A stretch of DNA of 64,000 nt, taken from positions 18,331-82,330 of the forward strand of contig NZ_JAAONZ010000023.1 of the NCBI RefSeq assembly GCF_011602365.1, read 5' to 3'. The position numbers and the translations under genes are program-made. Positions 37,288 through 48,648 of this stretch are shown in pieces. Under the pieces are notes generated by a model, which was not told where the DNA came from, did not search any database, and saw only the letters and a list, made by a program, of their open reading frames with translations. Position 1 is the stretch's first letter, and every line of letters starts with the position of its first letter. The DNA is from Pseudomaricurvus hydrocarbonicus. Lineage in GTDB: Bacteria > Pseudomonadota > Gammaproteobacteria > Pseudomonadales > Cellvibrionaceae.

Positions 37288-38541
37288 TTATTCATAACGC
37301 AGCGCCTCAGCCGGCTCTACCTGTGAAGCCCGATAGGCGGGATAAAGCGTCGACACCAGACTCATGACCAGTCCAACAGCGACAACGATCGCCACGTCAG
37401 AAGCCAGTAATACTGACGGCATATGACTGATAAAGTAAACACTCGGGTCAAACACTCGCACCCCGATCAAGCTTTCAAAAAACGAGACAATGGTGCCAAC
37501 ATTGATCGCAATCAGGGAGCCGGCCACACACCCGATCAACACACCAAACCAGCCGATCGCAGCCCCCTGAACCATGAAAACCCCCATCACTTGCTTACGG
37601 GTTAAGCCCAGAGTTCTCAGCACAGCAATGTCAAAACGTTTATCGGCGACCATCAAAACCAGGCTGGAAATAATATTGAACGCAGCCACCGCAATAATAA
37701 TCATCAGTAACACCGAAACGACGGTTTTTTCCATTTTCACTGCGGAAAATAAGCTGCCTTGGGTTTCAGTCCACTTTCGCAGCGTTAAATGTGCTTTCTG
37801 CTCATCGGAAAGAGCTTGCCACAGTTGTTGAGCAAGCCCGTCTACCCCATACATATCACGGGTTCGGGCTTCAATACCACTGACCCGGCTGCCCAATCGA
37901 AAGAGCTTTTGTGCATCTGACAAATGAGTGATCACCAGGCGCTGATCCACCTGAGCCCCGACTTCAAACACGCCCACCACGGTAAAGCGTTTAATGCGCG
38001 GATAGATACCCATTGGCGTAACGCTTAGCTGCGGCAGAGTCACACTCACTTTATCTCCGGGAGTCACTCCCAGGTAGCGCGCCAGCAAGCGCCCCAGAAC
38101 AATGCCGTATTCACCTTCCCGCAGATCGTCCATAGACCCCAGAATCATGTGATCGGCCAATCCCGATAAGCGGCTAACATCCTTGGGCAAAAGTCCTCGC
38201 AGCTGAATGCCTTGCATGCCGCGCTCAAAACTCACCATCGCATCGCCGTTGACATAAGGTGCAGCCGCCACAATACCCGACTGTTGTTCCACGGTGCTCT
38301 GCAGCCCAGGCCAATTTTCAACCCCTTCATCCCCCATCAATTCCATGTGGGGAATCACTTGCAGCAGACGCTGTTTGATTTCCCGGTCGAAGCCGTTCAT
38401 GACAGACATGACGACAATCAGGGCAATCGTGCCCAGCGTCATGCCCAGCAAGGAAAATCCGCTCACAAAGGAGATAAATTGATTGCGGCGCTTACTGCGG
38501 GTGTAACGCAGGCCGATGAAGACGGGTAAAGGTAATTTCAT
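37288..38541 (-). CDS. lolC: Lipoprotein-releasing ABC transporter permease LolC
   Basis: A 417-residue inner-membrane permease, paralogue of LolE, first gene of the lolCDE operon. It has the N-terminal helix (SFVSGFSLLGMTLGTIALIVVMSVMNGFDREI), periplasmic domain (about 50-260) and three C-terminal helices ending in LYPAYRASQVEPAEALRYE. I set the start at MKLPLPVFIGLRYTRSKRR, as in LolC proteins; eleven more codons upstream are open but are atypical. Neither start has a strong ribosome binding site. Confidence 0.9.
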   Translation of the reverse strand: MKLPLPVFIGLRYTRSKRRNQFISFVSGFSLLGMTLGTIALIVVMSVMNGFDREIKQRLLQVIPHMELMGDEGVENWPGLQSTVEQQSGIVAAAPYVNGDAMVSFERGMQGIQLRGLLPKDVSRLSGLADHMILGSMDDLREGEYGIVLGRLLARYLGVTPGDKVSVTLPQLSVTPMGIYPRIKRFTVVGVFEVGAQVDQRLVITHLSDAQKLFRLGSRVSGIEARTRDMYGVDGLAQQLWQALSDEQKAHLTLRKWTETQGSLFSAVKMEKTVVSVLLMIIIAVAAFNIISSLVLMVADKRFDIAVLRTLGLTRKQVMGVFMVQGAAIGWFGVLIGCVAGSLIAINVGTIVSFFESLIGVRVFDPSVYFISHMPSVLLASDVAIVVAVGLVMSLVSTLYPAYRASQVEPAEALRYE

Positions 38542-38716
38542 GTCAGCATTAAACCCAAAGCCACCTGTCATCACAAGCTTTGCGGCTCAAATCGCAGCTC
38601 ACAAAGGGTAAATACTCCCACTCGACCACATTTTGACCACACCAATAAGAGCCACCTGAGACAGAGGTTAAGCCCGGTGGTAGACTCATGCCATGCAACA
38701 GTACCAAGGACCCGCT

Positions 38717-39112
38717 ATGAAACGCGTTTTTCCCCACCCTATGATCACACTCTCCAGTCTCGGAAAGGCCCGCCCTACCCGACGCCGGAAACGCGCGACG
38801 CCCAATAGAGGGATCTGCAGCCTGGGGCTCGTCTTCACCCTGGGCCTCGCGGCTCTGAACCTCTCGCATAGCGCCCAGGCGGAAACCGTCAAGGTTCCCG
38901 TGGGTCAACAACAGGCCGCCAGTCACATTGCCAAACCCGGCAAGGGAATGGATATGGCCGCGGTCAAAAGTCAGTTTGGGGACCCGATCAAAGAAAGCCC
39001 CGCCAAAGGTACCCCCCCGATTACCCGCTGGGAATATGAGCAGTTTTCAGTATTTTTCGAAAGCGACATCGTCATTCACAGTGTCCTGAAGTTTCAGCGC
39101 AGTGACCGCTAA
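38717..39112 (+). CDS. Conserved small periplasmic protein, function unknown
   Basis: A 131-residue protein with a long, very basic n-region and then a signal core (GLVFTLGLAALNLSHSAQAET, cleavage likely after AQA). The mature ~75 residues contain GKGMDMAAVKSQFGDP and PPITRWEYEQFSVFFESDIVIHSVL, a conserved-looking small domain that resembles the fold of SmpA/BamE-like sensors in pattern but that I cannot assign. ATG 38717 follows AAGGA. A similar hypothetical gene stands between lol genes and sth in Pseudomonas, as far as I recall. A terminator follows at 39188. Confidence 0.8.
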   Translation: MKRVFPHPMITLSSLGKARPTRRRKRATPNRGICSLGLVFTLGLAALNLSHSAQAETVKVPVGQQQAASHIAKPGKGMDMAAVKSQFGDPIKESPAKGTPPITRWEYEQFSVFFESDIVIHSVLKFQRSDR

Positions 39113-39187
39113 CAGGGATCGCCAGTCCGCATTAAAAATTGAGGCTCGGGGTTCGTTACTGAGTTTCACCCCTCTTACCCCAGACCC

Positions 39188-39217
39188 AAAAAAGGCGGAA
39201 GTAGTTCCGCCTTTTTT
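39188..39217. terminator. Bidirectional terminator between convergent genes
   Basis: Perfect 13-bp stem AAAAAAGGCGGAA/TTCCGCCTTTTTT with a GTAG loop. It can stop the 38.7-kb gene on the plus strand and sthA on the minus strand. Confidence 0.92.
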
Positions 39218-39254
39218 GTACTTGCCCCCAAACCAACAGGCTACTGGATAAAGA

Positions 39255-40652
39255 CTATAATCGATTGACCCGGTTTAAACCGTCCAGAGCCGCAATTCGA
39301 TAAGCTTCAGCCATGGTCGGGTAGTTAAAGGTATTCTTGACGAAGAATTTGATGCTGTTCGCCTCTCCCGGCTGACTCATGATCGCCTGTCCAATGTGAA
39401 TAATCTCGGCGGCCTCTGCCCCAAAACAATGAATCCCGAGGATTTCCAGGGTGTCAAAGTGAAACAACAGCTTGAGCATGCCCACATCTTCACCACTGAT
39501 TTGCGCACGAGCGGTATTCTTAAAGAAGGCACGTCCAACTTCATAAGGCACTTTTGCCTCTGTCAGTTCACGTTCGGTTTTACCGACTGAACTGATCTCA
39601 GGCAACGTGTAAATACCGGTTGGTGCATCCGAGACAAAGCGCACCGTCAAACCACAAATACCACGGGCACAGGCGCGCCCCTGATCAAAGGAAGCGCTGG
39701 CCAAGCTTGGCCAGCCGATGACATCCCCGGCGGCATAAACCCCTGCAACGTCGGTTTCATAGCGCTCAGAAACCGTCAGCTGTCCGCGATGGTTGGGCTC
39801 CAGACCGATCGCTTGCAGATTCAGGGTATCCGTGTTGCCGGCACGCCCGTTACACCACAACAACGCATCTGTGCGCAGGGTTTTTCCTGAGCGCAAATGC
39901 ATGGTGACGCTGCGACCGTCCATTTCGACCGACTCATACTCTTCATCATGGCGAACGGTAACACCGCCATCGCGCAAGTGGTAACTGAGTGCGTCTGAAA
40001 TTTCAGCATCCAGAAAAGACAGTAACTGGTCACGACTATTGATCAGATCCACCTTCACGCCCAGGCCGGCGAAGATGGATGCGTATTCACAACCAATCAC
40101 ACCCGCGCCATAAATGATCATCGTCCGTGGAGTGTGCTGCATATCCAAAATCGTGTCGCTGTCATAGATTCTGGGGTGCGTAAAGTTCACATTTTCAGGG
40201 CGATATGGTCGTGAGCCAGTGGCGATGAGCACATTCTTCGCGGTAATGAACTCTTTCGCCCCATCGTCCAGAATGACCTGAACACGATTTGGCTCAACAA
40301 AACTGGCTTCACCGATGTGCATATGCACCCGATTGCGGGCGTACAGCGTGGTCAACATTTCCACTTGCTTGGGTATCACTTTATTCGCGGCTTTCAAGAC
40401 TTTTGGGTAAGACACCCAACATGGCTCGCCGATGGTCCGAAACAGCGCATGAGTGTTGTATCGAATCACCTGTTTGACCGCATGCCGCAAGGACTTCGAC
40501 GGAATAGTCCCCTTGTGAGCGCAATTCCCGCCCACCATTTCACGACGCTCAACCACCGCCACACGCATGCCTGCCTTTACCGCTGACATGGCAGCGCCTT
40601 CACCTGCCGGACCCGACCCCAAAACCAGTAAATCGTAGGTGTACTCCGCCAT
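39255..40652 (-). CDS. sthA: Soluble pyridine nucleotide transhydrogenase
   Basis: A 465-residue FAD enzyme of the disulfide-reductase family that balances NADPH and NADH. It has the FAD motif [10 protein letters not shown] (12-21), the NAD motif [19 protein letters not shown] and a C-terminal dimer interface. In [12 protein letters not shown] only Cys44 remains and Thr49 stands in place of the second redox Cys, which distinguishes SthA from lipoamide and glutathione reductases. It is separated from nqrM by a 166-bp gap. Confidence 0.96.
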   Translation of the reverse strand: MAEYTYDLLVLGSGPAGEGAAMSAVKAGMRVAVVERREMVGGNCAHKGTIPSKSLRHAVKQVIRYNTHALFRTIGEPCWVSYPKVLKAANKVIPKQVEMLTTLYARNRVHMHIGEASFVEPNRVQVILDDGAKEFITAKNVLIATGSRPYRPENVNFTHPRIYDSDTILDMQHTPRTMIIYGAGVIGCEYASIFAGLGVKVDLINSRDQLLSFLDAEISDALSYHLRDGGVTVRHDEEYESVEMDGRSVTMHLRSGKTLRTDALLWCNGRAGNTDTLNLQAIGLEPNHRGQLTVSERYETDVAGVYAAGDVIGWPSLASASFDQGRACARGICGLTVRFVSDAPTGIYTLPEISSVGKTERELTEAKVPYEVGRAFFKNTARAQISGEDVGMLKLLFHFDTLEILGIHCFGAEAAEIIHIGQAIMSQPGEANSIKFFVKNTFNYPTMAEAYRIAALDGLNRVNRL

Positions 40653-40818
40653 TTCTGTGCTTTCTCCTATTGGTGTATCACTAATATCAATGCATCAAAA
40701 ACCTGCATTCTCAAATTTCCCGTCAAGACTTCTGTAGGTCTCTTTACGGTCTACGCTCTGCTGGTCAATTTAATGCCTCGGTCATCAAGGCCTGTCTGGA
40801 TCCGACACCTGCAACCGC

Positions 40819-41073
40819 TTATTTAGAGGCGTCGTAAGCCAACTCTTCGGGCTTCAGAGGCTTTTGCCTGGGCATGCCGGCCGGCTTTTGTTGTTCTTCT
40901 TCGCACTTATTGGGATCACCTCCGCATAAATCACAGACGTAATCTTCTTCTTTCAACGCCGCACCCACACCACCACAGGAGCCCTTCAAAGGCTTGCGGC
41001 CCATCAGGACCCCCACGGACATGGCTGCAACAAAGATCAAGAGTATGACCAGTGTCAGAAAGAATGTTTGCAT
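40819..41073 (-). CDS. nqrM: Na+-NQR maturation protein NqrM
   Basis: An 84-residue protein (formerly DUF539) required for the Na+-NQR complex, thought to deliver iron to the NqrD/NqrE centre. One N-terminal membrane helix (2-24) is followed by four Cys in GSCGG, YVCDLCGGDPNKCEE. A strong ribosome binding site (GGGAGGGAG) precedes the ATG. It follows nqrF-apbE as the last gene of the cluster, with 98 bp between apbE and nqrM. Confidence 0.94.
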   Translation of the reverse strand: MQTFFLTLVILLIFVAAMSVGVLMGRKPLKGSCGGVGAALKEEDYVCDLCGGDPNKCEEEQQKPAGMPRQKPLKPEELAYDASK

Positions 41074-41171
41074 GTTCTACTCCCTCCCCGAGCTCAAACC
41101 TAAGCAGGTTATCGGGGTTTAGTTACAAGGCCGGGTAAAAAACAGCAAAAGCCGTACCCAGCTGAAAAAGG

Positions 41172-42245
41172 CTAGTCAGAATCGTTACGTTCAGACTCTG
41201 AGGTTGGCAACAGCGCCCGAAAAGCATCCGAAGGCTGTTCAACAAAAATGCCATCTCGTTCAATTATAAACAATGCGGCAACCCCTTCGCTATTAGCCAA
41301 TCGTAGTGCATCCTTCTCGCCCAATACCGAAAAAGCGGTCGCCAGAGCGTCAGCCATGGCCGCCGAGGGATTTAAAACCGTGACCGAAGCCAGACGATTG
41401 GTAATAGGCCGCCCGGTGCGCGGATCAATCGTATGGCTGTACCGCACCCCGCCCTGCTCAAAAAAATTGCGGTAATCACCGGATGTCGCCACACCAATAT
41501 CGCTCAGGGACAAGGTTTTGTAGACGCTTTGCATCAGGCTCGGATCGGGCCGCTCTATAGCGATTCGCCACAACTGATTGCCGGGGTTACGCCCCTTGAG
41601 TCGCATTTCACCGCCAATTTCCACCAGGTATCGATCAATGCCATTGCGTTCAAGCAGATCAGCCACCCGATCCACACCGTAGCCTTTGGCAACAGCGCTG
41701 AGATCAATATCGACATCCTTCAAGCGACGCAGGCGCAACCCCTGGCGGTCGAGCTCCAGCCATTGATACCCCACCTGGCTGCGAGCCGCCAGAATATCAC
41801 TGTCTGAAGGCACCTGATCCTGAGTGTTTTCAGGGCCAAATCCCCACAGGTCGATCAGCGGCCTGAGGGTAATATCGAAAGCGCCGCCGGACACTTCCGA
41901 CACCTGCTGACTGATGGACAACACCTCGGCGAGAGGCTCTGAAATTACCTCCCACTGACCGACGGGCTGAAGTTTGAGACGGTTCAGCTCCGAATCGCTA
42001 ATGTAGGTGGACATCTGTTGGTTCAGCACCAACAGGGACTGATCGATCTCAGACTTCAGCCCTTCGGGGTTTTGCAAGGCCTCCGTTGTGACCACGGTGA
42101 TATGGTAGCTGGTGCCCATCGTCGCCCCGGAAAAGCGGGTCACCAGCTCTTCAGGTTTTCCTGAGCATGCACTCAAGCAAAAAACGCAGAGGCTAAACCA
42201 AAACGAGGCCAGCAAAGCTGACCTCGTTTTGTGGGTACGTCCCAT
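41172..42245 (-). CDS. apbE: FAD:protein FMN transferase ApbE
   Basis: Attaches FMN from FAD to a Thr of NqrB and NqrC through a phosphoester bond. A 357-residue lipoprotein: signal ending in LSAC near residue 27. TRFSGATMGTSYHITV, VAKGYGVDRVADLL, IGGEMRLKG, YSHTIDPRTGRP and AMADALATAFSVLG are ApbE signatures. I placed the start at MGRTHKTRSALLASF, 7 bp after the nqrF stop; sixteen more codons upstream overlap nqrF and look non-coding. Its position in the nqr operon fits its substrates. Confidence 0.95.
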   Translation of the reverse strand: MGRTHKTRSALLASFWFSLCVFCLSACSGKPEELVTRFSGATMGTSYHITVVTTEALQNPEGLKSEIDQSLLVLNQQMSTYISDSELNRLKLQPVGQWEVISEPLAEVLSISQQVSEVSGGAFDITLRPLIDLWGFGPENTQDQVPSDSDILAARSQVGYQWLELDRQGLRLRRLKDVDIDLSAVAKGYGVDRVADLLERNGIDRYLVEIGGEMRLKGRNPGNQLWRIAIERPDPSLMQSVYKTLSLSDIGVATSGDYRNFFEQGGVRYSHTIDPRTGRPITNRLASVTVLNPSAAMADALATAFSVLGEKDALRLANSEGVAALFIIERDGIFVEQPSDAFRALLPTSESERNDSD

Positions 42246-42252
42246 GGCTGAA

Positions 42253-43476
42253 TTAGCCACCAAAGTCATCCAACAGGATGTTGTCATCTTCAACGCCCAG
42301 ATCTTTCAGCATTTTAATAACCGCGGCGTTCATCATTGGGGGCCCACACATGTAGTACTCACAATCTTCAGGAGCCGGGTGGTCCTTCAGGTACTCATCG
42401 TACAACACGTTGTGAATGAAGCCTGTCAAACCTTCCCAGTTATCTTCCGGCTGGGGGTCCGACATAGCCACATGCCAATCGAAGTTTTCATTTTCTGCAG
42501 CCAGCGTGTCGTATTCATCCTGATAGAACAGTTCTTTTAAAGAACGAGCCCCATACCAGAAAGACATTTTACGCTTGGAGTGTAGACGCTTCAGCTGATC
42601 GAAAATGTGCGAGCGCATCGGAGCCATACCTGCGCCACCGCCCACGAAGATCATTTCGTTGTCGGTGTCTTTGGCAAAGAACTCACCAAACGGTCCGTAA
42701 ACGGTAATCTTGTCGCCTGGCTTCATATTGAAAACAAACGAAGACATTTGACCCGGCGGAATGCCCTTGGAGCCCGGTGGTGGTGTTGCAATACGAATAT
42801 TGAACTTCACCACACCCTTCTCTTCAGGATAGTTCGCCATGGAATAAGCGCGGATAACCGGCTCATCCACTTTGGATTCCAGATTGAAGAAGCCAAAACG
42901 CTCCCAGTCACCGCGATACTCGTCTTCGATATCAAAATCGGAGAATTTCACGTGGTGTGCAGGTGCTTCCAGCTGCACATAACCACCTGCGCGGAAATCA
43001 ACATTCTCACCTTCTGGCAGCTTCAGGGTCAGCTCTTTGATGAAGGTCGCCATGTTCGGGTTGGATTCAACGGTACATTCCCACTGTTTCACCCCGAAGA
43101 CGTCTTCCGGCACTTCAATTTTCATGTCTTGCTTAACAGGAACCTGACACGACAAGCGCCAGCCTTCAGCCGCATCGCGCTTGGTAAAATGCCCCTCTTC
43201 CGTTGGCAGCATAGAGCCGCCGCCGGATTCAACCACACACTTACACTGCGCACAGCTACCGCCACCACCACACGCTGAAGGCAGGAACAATCCGCCTTCT
43301 GCCAGTGTTTGCAGTAATTTACCGCCAGCGGGAACGGTCAGCGTTTTCTCACCGTTGATCTCGATGTTGACGTCGCCACTGCTCACCAATTTTGCACGTG
43401 CACTGAGGATAACCGCCACCAGCGCAAGCACGATGCCGGTGAACATCACGACACCCAATACGATTGTAATATCCAT
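42253..43476 (-). CDS. nqrF: Na+-NQR subunit F
   Basis: Entry point of electrons from NADH into the sodium pump. 407 residues: N-terminal membrane helix (4-26), 2Fe-2S domain with Cys69, 75, 78 and 110, FAD-binding motif [13 protein letters not shown] and NAD-binding [17 protein letters not shown]. The spacing is that of the V. cholerae protein shifted by one residue. It is the last structural gene of the nqrABCDEF operon and lies 20 bp after nqrE. Confidence 0.98.
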   Translation of the reverse strand: MDITIVLGVVMFTGIVLALVAVILSARAKLVSSGDVNIEINGEKTLTVPAGGKLLQTLAEGGLFLPSACGGGGSCAQCKCVVESGGGSMLPTEEGHFTKRDAAEGWRLSCQVPVKQDMKIEVPEDVFGVKQWECTVESNPNMATFIKELTLKLPEGENVDFRAGGYVQLEAPAHHVKFSDFDIEDEYRGDWERFGFFNLESKVDEPVIRAYSMANYPEEKGVVKFNIRIATPPPGSKGIPPGQMSSFVFNMKPGDKITVYGPFGEFFAKDTDNEMIFVGGGAGMAPMRSHIFDQLKRLHSKRKMSFWYGARSLKELFYQDEYDTLAAENENFDWHVAMSDPQPEDNWEGLTGFIHNVLYDEYLKDHPAPEDCEYYMCGPPMMNAAVIKMLKDLGVEDDNILLDDFGG

Positions 43477-43496
43477 ACTTCGTAATACCTCGCTGA

Positions 43497-44105
43497 TTAC
43501 AGGTCGATGCCGCCGAACGACATAAAGCCAAGTGACATCAGACCTACAGTGATAAAGGTGATTCCCAGACCACGCAGACCTGCAGGAATGTCACTGTATT
43601 TCATTTTCTCGCGAATACCCGCCAGAGCCGTAATTGCCAGAGCCCAGCCAATACCGGCTCCCAGACCATAGACAGTCGATTCAGGCAAGTTGTAGTCACG
43701 CTCAACCATAAACAATGAACCACCCATGATGGCGCAGTTAACGGTAATCAGCGGCAGGAAAACACCGAGGGCGTTGTACAGCGCAGGTACGTACTTATCC
43801 AGCACCATTTCCATAATCTGAACAATCGCCGCGATGACACCAATGTAGGTAATCAAGCCCAGGAAGCTCAAATCCACATCCGGTAAACCGGCCCAGGCCA
43901 GAGCGCCATCAGCCAACAGATAAGTGTACAGCAGGTTGTTGACCGGTACGGTCACGCCCAGTACCACAACAACCGCAATACCCAGACCCAAGGCGGCATC
44001 GACTTTCTTGGAAATTGCCAGGAAAGTACACATCCCCAAAAAGAAGGCCAGTGCCATGTTGTCGATAAAGATTGCCCGAACAAACAGGCTTAAATAATGT
44101 TCCAT
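43497..44105 (-). CDS. nqrE: Na+-NQR subunit E
   Basis: A 202-residue integral membrane subunit with six hydrophobic segments. It pairs with NqrD in pseudo-twofold symmetry and holds part of the membrane iron centre; the Cys of [10 protein letters not shown] and [12 protein letters not shown] are the expected ligands. [21 protein letters not shown] at the N-terminus is diagnostic. It starts 3 bp after nqrD. Confidence 0.98.
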   Translation of the reverse strand: MEHYLSLFVRAIFIDNMALAFFLGMCTFLAISKKVDAALGLGIAVVVVLGVTVPVNNLLYTYLLADGALAWAGLPDVDLSFLGLITYIGVIAAIVQIMEMVLDKYVPALYNALGVFLPLITVNCAIMGGSLFMVERDYNLPESTVYGLGAGIGWALAITALAGIREKMKYSDIPAGLRGLGITFITVGLMSLGFMSFGGIDL

Positions 44106-44108
44106 TGA

Positions 44109-44762
44109 TTAAGCCTCCTTAACGGTGTTGGGGCAAATCTTGAATTCTTCCTCTTCGACCTGATCGGTTTTCCAGGCGCGCAGGCCCCAGATGATCAAGC
44201 CAATAAGGAAGAACGCACTTGGCGGCAGCAGCAGCATACCGTTGGAGACATACCAGCCGCCATCAGTTACCAGCGGCAGAATCTCATAGCCAAGCAGCTT
44301 GCCAGAGCCAAACAGTTCACGAATGGTCCCCAGTGCAATCAACATCGCGCTGTAACCCAAACCGTTGCCGATACCATCCATAAAGCTTGGGATCGGCGGA
44401 TTTTTCATGGCGAATGCTTCCGCACGCCCCATCACAATACAGTTGGTGATGATCAGGCCCACAAAAACGGACAGCTGCTTACTGATGTCATAAGCGACCG
44501 CCTTCAGGACTTGGTCTACCACGATTACCAGAGAGGCAATGATGGTCATCTGTATAATAATCCGAATACTGCCTGGTGCGTGATTACGGACCAACGAAAC
44601 GAATAAGTTTGAAAACGCAGTGACCACCGTCAAGGCAATACACATTACCAGCGTCACTTTTAATGAGCTGGTTACCGCCAAAGCTGAACAGATACCGAGA
44701 ATCTGAAGCGCAATGGGGTTGTTTTCAAAAATTGGTTTAACTAAGAGCTCTTTCAATTTCAT
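44109..44762 (-). CDS. nqrD: Na+-NQR subunit D
   Basis: A 217-residue membrane subunit homologous to NqrE and RnfA/E. The iron-ligand Cys regions are [12 protein letters not shown] and [14 protein letters not shown]. Six membrane helices are visible. The N-terminal [16 protein letters not shown] is typical. Only two bases separate its ATG from the nqrC stop. Confidence 0.98.
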   Translation of the reverse strand: MKLKELLVKPIFENNPIALQILGICSALAVTSSLKVTLVMCIALTVVTAFSNLFVSLVRNHAPGSIRIIIQMTIIASLVIVVDQVLKAVAYDISKQLSVFVGLIITNCIVMGRAEAFAMKNPPIPSFMDGIGNGLGYSAMLIALGTIRELFGSGKLLGYEILPLVTDGGWYVSNGMLLLPPSAFFLIGLIIWGLRAWKTDQVEEEEFKICPNTVKEA

Positions 44763-44764
44763 GA

Positions 44765-45529
44765 TTAAGCCTCCCCATTCTTAAGGTTGTCCAGGAATCC
44801 GGCGTAGCCATTTTCACCCAACCAGAACTTGATCAGGTTATCGACGCCTTTGCTGGTCAAGGTTGCACCAGACAAACCATCGATTTTATGATCAGATCCC
44901 TGTGGAGCAGTGCCTTTGATGACCGTCAAGCCAACTGACCCATCTTCATCGTAGGCTTTCTTGCCTTCAAACTGGGATTTCCATTTGGGGTTATCAACTT
45001 CGCCACCGAGCCCCGGAGTTTCACCGTGTTCGTAGAAGCCCAAGCCCACAACAGTATTCAGGTCTGAACCCAAAGCCAGGAAACCGTACAAAGTGGACCA
45101 CAGACCATAACCTTTGATCGGAAGAATGACAGTTTCAACACCGTTTTCATTTTCAACCAGGTAAACCTTGGCAACATCAACGCGACGTTTGATCTTGGCC
45201 AGATCTTCTTCGCCAGAAAGCGAAGTAGAACGGTCAGGATCCTTGGAAGCCTTGCGCTGATCGTACTTATCAGCGCCTTCCGGGACCTCGGTAAACTTGC
45301 CGGTCTCCATGTCCACCAGTTTAACCGTGATCTGCTTAAACTGTTCAGGAACACTCTTACCAGGCTCCAGCAAGCCTGCGGCCGCCAGAATGTTACGGTT
45401 GAAGTCTAATTGCTTGTTTGCTTGCTGTGCAGGTTTGAGCATGACAGCTGCAGTCGAAACCACCACTGAACATACGATACACAGCGCCAGCGCAACACCG
45501 ACTGTTTTTCCAATAGTATCGTTAGCCAC
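44765..45529 (-). CDS. nqrC: Na+-NQR subunit C
   Basis: A 254-residue periplasmic-facing subunit carrying covalent FMN. One membrane helix (about 9-31) is followed by the soluble domain; the flavinylated Thr is residue 223 in GLSGATLTS, the ApbE target. I start it at a GTG (45527-45529) preceded by GGAGG seven bases away, giving [11 protein letters not shown] like the family; a longer frame extends into nqrB but is unlikely. It overlaps the nqrB 3' end by 8 bp. Confidence 0.96.
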   Translation of the reverse strand: MANDTIGKTVGVALALCIVCSVVVSTAAVMLKPAQQANKQLDFNRNILAAAGLLEPGKSVPEQFKQITVKLVDMETGKFTEVPEGADKYDQRKASKDPDRSTSLSGEEDLAKIKRRVDVAKVYLVENENGVETVILPIKGYGLWSTLYGFLALGSDLNTVVGLGFYEHGETPGLGGEVDNPKWKSQFEGKKAYDEDGSVGLTVIKGTAPQGSDHKIDGLSGATLTSKGVDNLIKFWLGENGYAGFLDNLKNGEA

Positions 45530-46715
45530 GTGCCAACCTCCGCTTAATGTTCGACTGCACCACAAAGTGATCAATCAGTGGGGCAAACAGGTTGGCAAAC
45601 AGAATCGCCAACATCATACCTTCCGGGAAAGCAGGATTAACTACACGAATCAATACCACCATTAAACCGATCAGACCACCAAACCACCACTTACCGGCGT
45701 TGGTCATAGAAGCTGATACCGGGTCTGTTGCCATGAAGATCATACCAAAGGCAAAACCACCCACAACCAGGTGCCAGTACCAGGGCATACCCATCATCGG
45801 ATTGGTGTCTACGTTACCGACAACGTTAAACAGCAACGACGTCAGAATCATTCCAGCCATAACACCCAGAATGATGCGCAGTGAAGCAATCTTCATGGCG
45901 ACCAGCACCAAACCACCCAACAGAATGGCAATGGTAGAGGTCTCGCCGATGGAGCCTTGCATCTGCCCCATGAACGCGTCCATCCAGGTCAACTGGCCCG
46001 CTAAGGCCTCCACCCCATTTGTCGCGGCAACCGACAGTGCTGTCGCACCGGTGTAGCCGTCAACCGCAGTCCAGACCGCGTCACCTGACATAGATGCAGG
46101 GTAAGCAAAGAACAGGAAAGCACGCCCAGCCAACGCCGGGTTGAGGAAGTTTTTACCGGTACCACCGAAGACTTCTTTGGCAATCACCACACCAAAGCTG
46201 ATACCCAGGGCCACCTGCCATAAAGGAACGTCTGGCGGGCAGATCAAGGCAAACAGCACAGAAGTGACGAAGAAACCTTCGTTGACTTCGTGACCGCGCT
46301 TGGCGGCAAACAACACTTCCCAGAACCCGCCGACGATAAAGGTCACGGCATAGATTGGCAGGAAGTAGAGGGCACCGTGCCAGATGTTGTGCAACCAGTT
46401 GTTGGCATCAAAACCGAGTGCGAACATGTCGCGCCAGTTGCCAATTTGAGTCAACCCCAAATCCGCCATGATGGTGTTAGCTTGCCAACCCACGTTGTAC
46501 ATACCAAAAAACATGGCCGGGAAAGTACACACCCAGACTGTGATCATGATGCGCTTCAAGTCAACACCGTCACGCACGTGAGCGGTTGATTTGGTGACAT
46601 CGTTCGGGCGATACAAACCGGTATCGATGGCTTCGTACAAAGCGTAGAAATTTTCGAACTTTCCACCTTTGTGGAAGTGTGGCTCTATGTTATCCAGAAA
46701 CTTGCGTAAGCTCAT
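45522..46715 (-). CDS. nqrB: Na+-NQR subunit B
   Basis: A 397-residue polytopic subunit, site of riboflavin, ubiquinone reduction and Na+ translocation. The covalent FMN is expected at Thr225 in [10 protein letters not shown]. Ten or so hydrophobic segments and the N-terminal [16 protein letters not shown] are typical. It begins 3 bp after the nqrA stop codon. Confidence 0.98.
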   Translation of the reverse strand: MSLRKFLDNIEPHFHKGGKFENFYALYEAIDTGLYRPNDVTKSTAHVRDGVDLKRIMITVWVCTFPAMFFGMYNVGWQANTIMADLGLTQIGNWRDMFALGFDANNWLHNIWHGALYFLPIYAVTFIVGGFWEVLFAAKRGHEVNEGFFVTSVLFALICPPDVPLWQVALGISFGVVIAKEVFGGTGKNFLNPALAGRAFLFFAYPASMSGDAVWTAVDGYTGATALSVAATNGVEALAGQLTWMDAFMGQMQGSIGETSTIAILLGGLVLVAMKIASLRIILGVMAGMILTSLLFNVVGNVDTNPMMGMPWYWHLVVGGFAFGMIFMATDPVSASMTNAGKWWFGGLIGLMVVLIRVVNPAFPEGMMLAILFANLFAPLIDHFVVQSNIKRRLARG

Positions 46716-46718
46716 GCC

Positions 46719-48062
46719 TTAACCCTCCTTCTCAATACGAGTCAGGTTGTTACGCAGGATCGGGCCATACTCATATTTGCCTGGACAAACAAAAGTACAC
46801 AAAGCCAAATCCTCTTCATCCAACTCCAAACAGCCCAGCTTTTGAGCCATGTCAGTGTCACCCACAATCAAGGAGCGCAACAGGTGAGTTGGTAATATGT
46901 CCAAAGGCATGATGCGTTCATAGGCGCCTACTGGCACCATGGCGCGCTCACTGCCGTTGGTTGTTGTATCGAAGTCATACTTTTTGCCAGAGAACAGGCT
47001 GGAAATGTAAATGCCCAAACTGGAAAAGTTATTAACGCCGGCACGCAGATAGTGCAGAAACGGACGATCGCGCCCCTCTGCCAGGACGGAAATTTGTTGA
47101 TGGTAACGTCCCAGGAAAGCGTATGGGCCCGCAGCGGTTCGACCGCCGAACACAGAACCTGAAACCACCCGGTTTTCACCGCCCTTCAACTGTCCGGCAG
47201 TCAGCTCATCGAGACTGGCGCCCAGGCGAGTGCGAACCAAACGCGGCTGTTCAACCTGGGGACCTGCCAGAGAGATCACACGTTCAGTGGGCAATTTGCC
47301 GGAGGTGAACAACTGGCCAATCGCAATGACGTCCTGATAACCCACAGTCCACACCGTTTTAGTGGCGCTGACAGGGTCCAGGTGATGGATATGAGTGCCC
47401 GCGTTACCCGCTGGATGAACCCCACCAAACTCCTGTGAAGAGATACGGTCGTTATTGCCGGTCAGAACATCGGAGCCCTGCTCTTTGCACACGTACACCT
47501 GGCCACGGGTCAGTTTGGACAACAGCAGCAAGCCGTGGACAAAATCATCGCGTCGTTCACGAATGATCAACTCTGGCTTGGCGGCCAGAGGCTGAGTATC
47601 CATGGCGGTTACAAAGATAGAATTTGGAGTGCTGTCTGGAGTGGGCACTTTGCTGTATGGACGTGTGCGCAATGCGGTCCACAAGCCGGATGCCACCAGA
47701 TTTTCTCTGACCTGTTCGTCAGTCAGTGATGCCAACTGATCCGAACTGTATTGATTGAAGCTTTCTGCTTCGTCACCATCTACATCAATGACCACTGATT
47801 GCAAAACACGTTTGGCGCCACGATTAATGGCGGCAACAGTGCCAGCAGCGGGCGCAGTGTAGCGCACACCTTCAGTTTTCTTATCAGTAAACAATAGCTG
47901 TCCGAGCTTTACCTTGTCCCCGACCTGCACCGCCATTGTGGGCTTCATACCGTGGTAATCAGCGCCAACAACAGCGACAGAGCGGATCTGCGGGCCATCT
48001 ACGATAGCCTGCTCGGGAGCCCCGGATATGGGTAAATCCAATCCCCGACGGATATTAATCAT
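46719..48062 (-). CDS. nqrA: Na+-NQR subunit A
   Basis: A 447-residue cytoplasmic-side subunit contributing to quinone binding; first gene of the operon. The start [18 protein letters not shown] matches NqrA N-termini and lies 18 nt inside the longest frame. [31 protein letters not shown] is diagnostic. The 5' flank carries a candidate leader hairpin but no proven promoter. Confidence 0.98.
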   Translation of the reverse strand: MINIRRGLDLPISGAPEQAIVDGPQIRSVAVVGADYHGMKPTMAVQVGDKVKLGQLLFTDKKTEGVRYTAPAAGTVAAINRGAKRVLQSVVIDVDGDEAESFNQYSSDQLASLTDEQVRENLVASGLWTALRTRPYSKVPTPDSTPNSIFVTAMDTQPLAAKPELIIRERRDDFVHGLLLLSKLTRGQVYVCKEQGSDVLTGNNDRISSQEFGGVHPAGNAGTHIHHLDPVSATKTVWTVGYQDVIAIGQLFTSGKLPTERVISLAGPQVEQPRLVRTRLGASLDELTAGQLKGGENRVVSGSVFGGRTAAGPYAFLGRYHQQISVLAEGRDRPFLHYLRAGVNNFSSLGIYISSLFSGKKYDFDTTTNGSERAMVPVGAYERIMPLDILPTHLLRSLIVGDTDMAQKLGCLELDEEDLALCTFVCPGKYEYGPILRNNLTRIEKEG

Positions 48063-48554
48063 ACGTCTCTGCCTAATCACTTGAAAAATAAGTGTGGCTG
48101 CGCGGATGCGCGACCTAAAATTGTTATTCAGCTAGCGCATTAACTTCGAAAAAACCTTAAAAACCGCACTTTTGACGCACAATTTGGACAAAATGCTGCT
48201 GAAATGGCCACTTTCAGTGTAGTCGAAGTCGATTAAAATGCACTCAGCTTAAGGGGGACACTCAAGCTGGAGGTTGGCGCTAAACCCCACTCGCAATAAA
48301 GTTAACCGGCTGATTCCAGCCAATCCACGCCCGCAACAGGTCGTAAACTGCCAACCAGGTTAAGTATCCCCAAAAATGAACCGGCGCAATTATAAAGATG
48401 ACAGCCGCTTGTGACCAGAGTGAAGTCGTAGATATAACCAATTTCACCCAAGAAAAGTCTGCATTCTCAAGATGTTAGCCGCCACCAACTCACAAAAACC
48501 CCGGTTAGCTCAAAAAGTAATCACAATAGGCCCGGGCGGCAAATTCTGTAGCCA
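48063..48554. promoter_or_regulatory. nqr operon leader and promoter region
   Basis: About 490 bp free of genes. Close to nqrA on the minus strand are small hairpins (CACTT/AAGTG at 48080-48096 and a GCGC palindrome near 48100). Further out an imperfect inverted repeat AGCTTGAG/CTTAAGCT lies at 48246-48268. Possible promoter: TTGTGC, 17 bp, TAAGGT, of low quality. No known riboswitch was recognised. Confidence 0.35.
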
Positions 48555-48590
48555 CAAAAAAGCCGCAACACCCATGTTGCGGCTTTTATC
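48555..48590 (-). terminator. Terminator of the gap gene
   Basis: Perfect 13-bp stem AAAAGCCGCAACA/TGTTGCGGCTTTT with a 4-nt loop and a T run on the minus strand, 60 nt past the gap stop. Confidence 0.93.
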
Positions 48591-48648
48591 AGTCGGCCCA
48601 CTGAAACTTATCAGCTCGTCGGGCTGGCTGCTGACACCTCAAAACCGA

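Noticed and set aside
39255..40652. Dihydrolipoamide dehydrogenase or glutathione reductase
   Set aside because: The second redox Cys is replaced by Thr in NCAHKGT, which fits SthA rather than a disulfide reductase.
42607..43278. 223-codon open frame on the plus strand
   Set aside because: Antisense to nqrF and without any protein family signal.
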